A stretch of 64,000 nucleotides of DNA, from positions 1 to 64,000 of the forward strand of contig CAJFQY010000002.1 in NCBI GenBank assembly GCA_904419315.1, in the 5' to 3' direction. Both the position numbers and the translations under genes were made by a program. A model generated the notes under the pieces. It worked only from the letters and a program-made list of their open reading frames with translations, did not search any database and was not told the origin of the DNA. The first letter of the stretch is position 1, and each line of letters opens with the position of its first letter. Of this stretch, positions 60,411 to 64,000 are shown piece after piece. Source of the stretch: Zongyangia gallinarum (GTDB taxonomy: Bacteria; Bacillota; Clostridia; Oscillospirales; Ruminococcaceae).

Positions 60411-60956
60411 ATGAAAAAGTTTGTTTGTACTGTATGTGGTTATGTTCACACTGGAGATAGCGCTCCGGAGTTTTGCCCGCAATGTAAGGCTCCTGCCTCT
60501 AAATTTAAGGAGCAGGCAGAAGAAACCATGACTTGGGCTGCAGAGCATGTAATCGGTGTCGCTGAAGGCGTTGATGCTGAGATCCTGGAAGGTCTGAGAA
60601 TGAACTTCACTGGCGAATGCACCGAGGTTGGTATGTATTTGGCCATGGCTCGTCAGGCAGATAGAGAAGGTTATCCTGAAGTTGCTGAGTGCTATAAGAG
60701 AGCAGCTTTCGAGGAAGCAGAGCATGCTGCAAAATTTGCAGAGCTTCTGGGTGAAGTGGTTACTAACTCCACCAAAAAGAATCTGGAGCTGAGAGTTGCC
60801 GCTGAGAACGGTGCATGCGCTGGCAAGATGGATATTGCTAAAAAAGCAAAAGAGCTGGGCCTGGATGCAATCCATGACACTGTTCATGAGATGGCTAAGG
60901 ATGAGGCTCGTCATGGGCAGGCTTTTGCAGGTCTGCTGGGCAGATACTTCAAATAA
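60411..60956 (+). CDS. Rubrerythrin with N-terminal rubredoxin domain (reverse rubrerythrin)
   Basis: The 181-residue protein has an N-terminal rubredoxin-like FeS4 site, CTVCGYVHTGDSAPEFCPQC (residues 5-24). A ferritin-like diiron domain follows, with ECTEVGMYLAMARQ, the helix AAFEEAEHAAKFAE and a C-terminal MAKDEARHGQAF supplying the Glu/His ligands. In ordinary rubrerythrin the rubredoxin is at the C-terminus, so this is the 'reverse' form seen in strict anaerobes. It acts as an NADH-linked peroxidase against H2O2. The start at 60411 has GGGAGG upstream; ATG 60390 lies before that SD. Confidence 0.93.
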   Translation: MKKFVCTVCGYVHTGDSAPEFCPQCKAPASKFKEQAEETMTWAAEHVIGVAEGVDAEILEGLRMNFTGECTEVGMYLAMARQADREGYPEVAECYKRAAFEEAEHAAKFAELLGEVVTNSTKKNLELRVAAENGACAGKMDIAKKAKELGLDAIHDTVHEMAKDEARHGQAFAGLLGRYFK

Positions 60957-61003
60957 ACCTTGAAAATCTGACCTTTAATAGTCCCTTTTAAATTTTCCAA
61001 CTC

Positions 61004-61066
61004 AATAGAAAAGCACAGGCGAAGATCTTCTTTTAAGTTCATTTTCGCCTGTGCTTTTTCTATTTC
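61004..61066 (+). terminator. Intrinsic terminator of the rubrerythrin gene
   Basis: The 20-bp stem AATAGAAAAGCACAGGCGAA / TTCGCCTGTGCTTTTTCTATT (one bulged T) has a 20-nt loop. Confidence 0.9.
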
Positions 61067-61139
61067 AATACAAAATAGCATGTTTTTTGTTAGTTGAAGC
61101 ATACTAATTTTATTAATTACAGAGAATGGGGAATTGTAT

Positions 61140-62741
61140 ATGGCAACTCTTTATTTTGGTGGAGACATTATTACGATGGAAGAAACCGTCTCCGGAACTG
61201 GGCTTTTGGAAGTAAATGGGCTAATTCGCGAAGTGGGGGATTATCGCAAACTTATGTCAATACGTCCGTCAGATACACGTCTTGCCAACTTGAGGGGGAA
61301 AGCGTTACTTCCCGCTTTTATCGATGCGCATAGTCATCTCACCTCTGTTGCCAGAACATTAGATTTGGTAAATTTAGAGGGGACAAGCAGTTTCGAAGAG
61401 CTAAAAGAACGAATAGAAAAATTTTGTCAAGAAAGAAAGATAGCACCTGGAAAATGGATCAGCGGTTTTGGTTATGATCATAACTTTTTAAGGGAACACC
61501 GACACCCATCTAAGGAAGTATTGGATGAGGTATCGCCTGACAATCCTATAGTGATTACCCATGCATCCGGGCATATGGGAGTAATGAATTCCAAAGCTTT
61601 ACAGCTAATGGGGATTGATCATCGTTCGGAAGATCCGCCAGGAGGTATGATTGGGCATTTAGAGGGAAGTCATTACCCTAATGGATATCTGGAAGAAACA
61701 GCCTTTACCTCGGCAATAAGCCGTATTCCATTGCCCTCTTTTGAAGATAGATGCCGTCAATTGGAAAAAGCTGAGCAAATCTATTTTGAAAATGGAATTA
61801 CCACCATTCAAGAAGGGCTGGCCAAAAGGGACGAATGGAATTTATTACTGCGGATGTCAGAAGAGGGAAGACTGAAATCAGATGTCGTATGTTATGCTGA
61901 TTTGAAGGATCATCGTACTTTGTTCAAGGAAAGTGGGGCGCGGCAGAATCGATATATGGGCCGGCTAAAGATGGGGGGATATAAGATCTTCTTAGACGGT
62001 TCCCCTCAAGGCAGAACCGCTTGGTTGCGAGAGCCCTATCTTAAGGGAGACGCGGGCTATCGTGGATATCCCATCTACAGCGATCATCAGGTTCGGCAGA
62101 TGCTGGCGCAGGCTATCGCTGATCAGGGGCAAATTTTATGCCATTGCAACGGAGATGCGGCCGCAGAGCAAATGATACGAGCTTATGAAGAGGCAGGGGG
62201 AAAAAATCTTCATATGCGGCCGGTGATGATTCATGCCCAACTTGTAGGGCAGGATCAGCTCAAAAAAATGGCCGATCTTTCAATGATTGCGTCTTTTTTT
62301 ATAGCGCACACCTATCATTGGGGTGATGTGCATTTGCAGAACTTCGGCTCGGAAAGAGCGATGAAGATTAGCCCTGCGGCATCGGCCAAAAGTCTGGGAG
62401 TATGTTACACCTTCCACCAAGATTCGCCTGTGCTGCCTCCGAACATGATGGAGGTATTGTGGTGTGCTGTAAACCGTATCAGTCGAGAAGGTATAGTGAT
62501 GGGAGAAGATGAGAAAATCAATGTCTATGATGCGCTGAAAGGTATAACCATCAATGCGGCTTATCAGTATTTTGAAGAGGACAAAAAAGGCTCCCTCCGA
62601 CCGGGGAAATTGGCGAATCTTGTTATTTTAGATCGCAACCCTCTCAGAGTACCAGTCAACGAATTAAGGGATATTCACGTTGTAGAAACCATCAAAGAAG
62701 GTAAGCCCGTATTTGTTAGAAATCCAAAGGAACTGGCGTAG
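61140..62741 (+). CDS. YtcJ-family metal-dependent amidohydrolase
   Basis: The 533-residue amidohydrolase-superfamily protein (amidohydrolase 3) carries the metal motif FIDAHSHL (~residue 60). HASGHMGVMNSKAL (~140), LDGSPQGRTAWL, ILCHCNGDAAAEQ (~335) and TFHQDSPVLPPNMM (~420, catalytic Asp) follow. The end of the sequence has the typical GSLRPGKLANLVILDRNPL. Family members hydrolyse amides or formamides; the substrate is unknown. The ATG at 61140 follows GGGGAA; a TTG two codons earlier is an alternative. It is flanked by a terminator upstream and the moxR promoter downstream. Confidence 0.9.
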   Translation: MATLYFGGDIITMEETVSGTGLLEVNGLIREVGDYRKLMSIRPSDTRLANLRGKALLPAFIDAHSHLTSVARTLDLVNLEGTSSFEELKERIEKFCQERKIAPGKWISGFGYDHNFLREHRHPSKEVLDEVSPDNPIVITHASGHMGVMNSKALQLMGIDHRSEDPPGGMIGHLEGSHYPNGYLEETAFTSAISRIPLPSFEDRCRQLEKAEQIYFENGITTIQEGLAKRDEWNLLLRMSEEGRLKSDVVCYADLKDHRTLFKESGARQNRYMGRLKMGGYKIFLDGSPQGRTAWLREPYLKGDAGYRGYPIYSDHQVRQMLAQAIADQGQILCHCNGDAAAEQMIRAYEEAGGKNLHMRPVMIHAQLVGQDQLKKMADLSMIASFFIAHTYHWGDVHLQNFGSERAMKISPAASAKSLGVCYTFHQDSPVLPPNMMEVLWCAVNRISREGIVMGEDEKINVYDALKGITINAAYQYFEEDKKGSLRPGKLANLVILDRNPLRVPVNELRDIHVVETIKEGKPVFVRNPKELA

Positions 62742-62877
62742 ATACGTCGGTTCTTTTGTAAACAATAGAAAGAAACAAGGTGCAACGAAAATTCATAAAA
62801 AATACATCTTTAAGCGAGTTAAAACGTAAGTTTATACTTTATTTACGGAATGTATTCAATTTGCCAACATTCTTCTA

Positions 62878-62907
62878 TTGACTTGCCCTATGCCCCAAAT
62901 TTATGAT
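62878..62907 (+). promoter_or_regulatory. SigA-type promoter for moxR
   Basis: TTGACT (62878-62883), an 18-bp spacer and TATGAT (62902-62907) lie 40 bp upstream of the start. Confidence 0.65.
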
Positions 62908-62946
62908 GGATAGAGGTAGGTTTGAGACGATAAGGAGTTGCAAGGA

Positions 62947-63876
62947 ATGCAAAAAATACAAGAAATTATTAACCAGGTAAGAAAGTCGGTAATAGGAAAA
63001 GATGACGTCATAGAAAAAACATTGATGGCTATGTTAGCGGGGGGACATATTCTATTGGAGGATGTACCCGGCGTGGGAAAGACATCTATGGCGATAGCTT
63101 TTTCTCAGGCTATGGACTTGTCCTATAAGCGGATGCAGTTTACTCCAGATGTCATGCCTTCAGATGTGACAGGGTATACCATGTACGATAGGAATTCAGG
63201 AAAAAATGTATATATCCCGGGAGCTGCCATGTGCAACCTATTTTTAGCCGATGAGATCAACCGTACCTCTAGTAAAACTCAATCCGCACTGTTAGAGGTC
63301 ATGGAGGAGGGGAGTATCACCGTCGATGGTATAACCAGACAGGTCCCGCAGCCCTATCTGGTTATTGCCACCCAGAACCCAATTGGTTCCGCAGGGACGC
63401 AGCCTCTGCCGGAGTCTCAGATGGACAGGTTTATGGTTCGCCTCTCTATGGGCTATCCAGACAAGCAGAGTGAAATGGAAATGCTGCGCCGACGTCAGCC
63501 TGGTTCCCACGGCGGACGGATCCAGACGGTAGTGACCCCTCGGGAGCTCAGGGAGATGCAGCAGGAGGTAGAGAGTATCTTCGTTTCAGACCCTTTATAT
63601 GAGTATATCACGGATTTAGCATCATGGACGCGGATGCAGCCGGCGATTCGCCTAGGACTCAGCCCCAGAGGCACATTGGCGCTGTTTCAGATGGCGAAAG
63701 CCTGTGCCTTTTTTCATGGACGGGATTTCTTAACCCCCCAGGATGTACAGGAGGTATTTCCTCATGTATGCATCCACAGAATTTGGCTGGATGCGAGGGC
63801 AAAGGTCAATGGGACAGGAAGGCGGCAGATCATCCGTCAGGCACTATTTCAGGTGGCAGCTCCGGTACTGGTGTAA
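62947..63876 (+). CDS. MoxR-family AAA+ ATPase
   Basis: The 309-residue MoxR-type chaperone ATPase has Walker A in LLEDVPGVGKTSMAIAF (~residue 40), Walker B in LFLADEINRTSSKTQSALLE (~105), sensor 1 VIATQNPIGSAGTQPLPESQ (~140) and a C-terminal helical lid. MoxR proteins usually work with a DUF58 protein and often a transglutaminase-like protein in an operon; the next gene looks like the DUF58 partner. The ATG at 62947 has AAGGAG ten bases upstream; a TTG at 62938 sits directly on it. Confidence 0.92.
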   Translation: MQKIQEIINQVRKSVIGKDDVIEKTLMAMLAGGHILLEDVPGVGKTSMAIAFSQAMDLSYKRMQFTPDVMPSDVTGYTMYDRNSGKNVYIPGAAMCNLFLADEINRTSSKTQSALLEVMEEGSITVDGITRQVPQPYLVIATQNPIGSAGTQPLPESQMDRFMVRLSMGYPDKQSEMEMLRRRQPGSHGGRIQTVVTPRELREMQQEVESIFVSDPLYEYITDLASWTRMQPAIRLGLSPRGTLALFQMAKACAFFHGRDFLTPQDVQEVFPHVCIHRIWLDARAKVNGTGRRQIIRQALFQVAAPVLV

Positions 63877-63879
63877 ACT

Positions 63880-64000
63880 ATGGCAAAACAAAGAATCATA
63901 TACTTTATACTGCTGCTTATTGCCTTTTTATTTTTTATCTTTTATCCGGCATATCTTTCTCATTTGTTCCTTCTCTTTATCCTGTTTCTTCCGCTTTTTT
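63880..64000 (+). CDS. Membrane protein N-terminus, probable DUF58 protein, cut by window end
   Basis: The ATG lies 3 bp after the moxR stop. The visible 40 codons encode AKQRII followed by two hydrophobic helices (YFILLLIAFLFFIFYPAYL and HLFLLFILFLPLF). DUF58 proteins begin with two membrane helices and usually follow moxR, so this is the likely identity. The rest lies beyond the window. Confidence 0.65.
   Translation, partial: MAKQRIIYFILLLIAFLFFIFYPAYLSHLFLLFILFLPLF

Overview
The window is a chromosomal segment from a strictly anaerobic, endospore-forming member of the Clostridia (most likely Oscillospirales or a close relative). Four things support this. The left end has the Firmicutes order murB-rapZ-whiA-dnaE-pfkA. 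Sporulation genes are present (a SpoIVFA/SpoIVFB pair, YunB, and a SpoIID domain). Anaerobe markers are present (NfnAB, a rubredoxin-first rubrerythrin, a 2-hydroxyacyl-CoA dehydratase activase-type protein). Promoters, SD sites and U-tailed hairpins are typically Gram-positive. I saw no tRNA, rRNA, CRISPR array or insertion sequence.

Layout. 1-8.9 kb: PHP phosphoesterase (5' cut), ROK glucokinase, MurB, RapZ, WhiA, DnaE, PfkA. 9-15.7 kb: a GNAT enzyme, then two wall-associated proteins, a GHL10-type lipoprotein and a ~1,415-residue protein joining a GHL10-like domain, an N-acetylmuramoyl-L-alanine amidase and a SpoIID-type domain. 15.8-18.2 kb: NfnAB. 18.2-20.7 kb: spoIVFAB (minus) and yunB (plus). 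20.7-26.3 kb: LigA, a YbaK-type deacylase, an M3 peptidase lipoprotein and a DUF4349 lipoprotein. 26.6-30.9 kb: an activase/dehydratase-related protein encoded as two overlapping genes. 31.1-38.7 kb: a ten-gene histidine operon, hisZGDCBHAFIE. 38.8-42.2 kb: a 45-residue membrane peptide, an RluA-type pseudouridine synthase, PyrE, RadC and a GNAT enzyme.

42.4-54.5 kb is a surface-glycan operon behind a consensus promoter and a ~160-nt leader. It encodes a PglF/CapD-type 4,6-dehydratase, a UDP-HexNAc 6-dehydrogenase, an acyltransferase, a 3-dehydrogenase, a flippase, two GT4 glycosyltransferases, two DegT-type aminotransferases and a PglC-type phosphoglycosyl transferase. Together these could make a bacillosamine-like sugar and a 2,3-diamino-uronic acid sugar and mount a short glycan on undecaprenyl phosphate. 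CoaX follows.

55.3-64 kb is more accessory: a small membrane protein with an OadB-like motif; a MerR/ABC/DUF4097 cassette with apparent lesions (no standard start in merR, an in-frame amber codon in the ATPase, no permease); a tetrahydrofolate riboswitch ahead of a folT-type ECF transporter gene; a HAD phosphatase; a 47-residue Asn/Gln-rich peptide; rubrerythrin; a YtcJ-type amidohydrolase; and a MoxR ATPase with the start of a DUF58-type gene. The most unusual items are the triple wall-hydrolase fusion, the damaged MerR/ABC cassette with its 19-bp-spacer operator, two apparent non-NUG starts, and a 40-bp perfect palindrome where yvcK normally lies.
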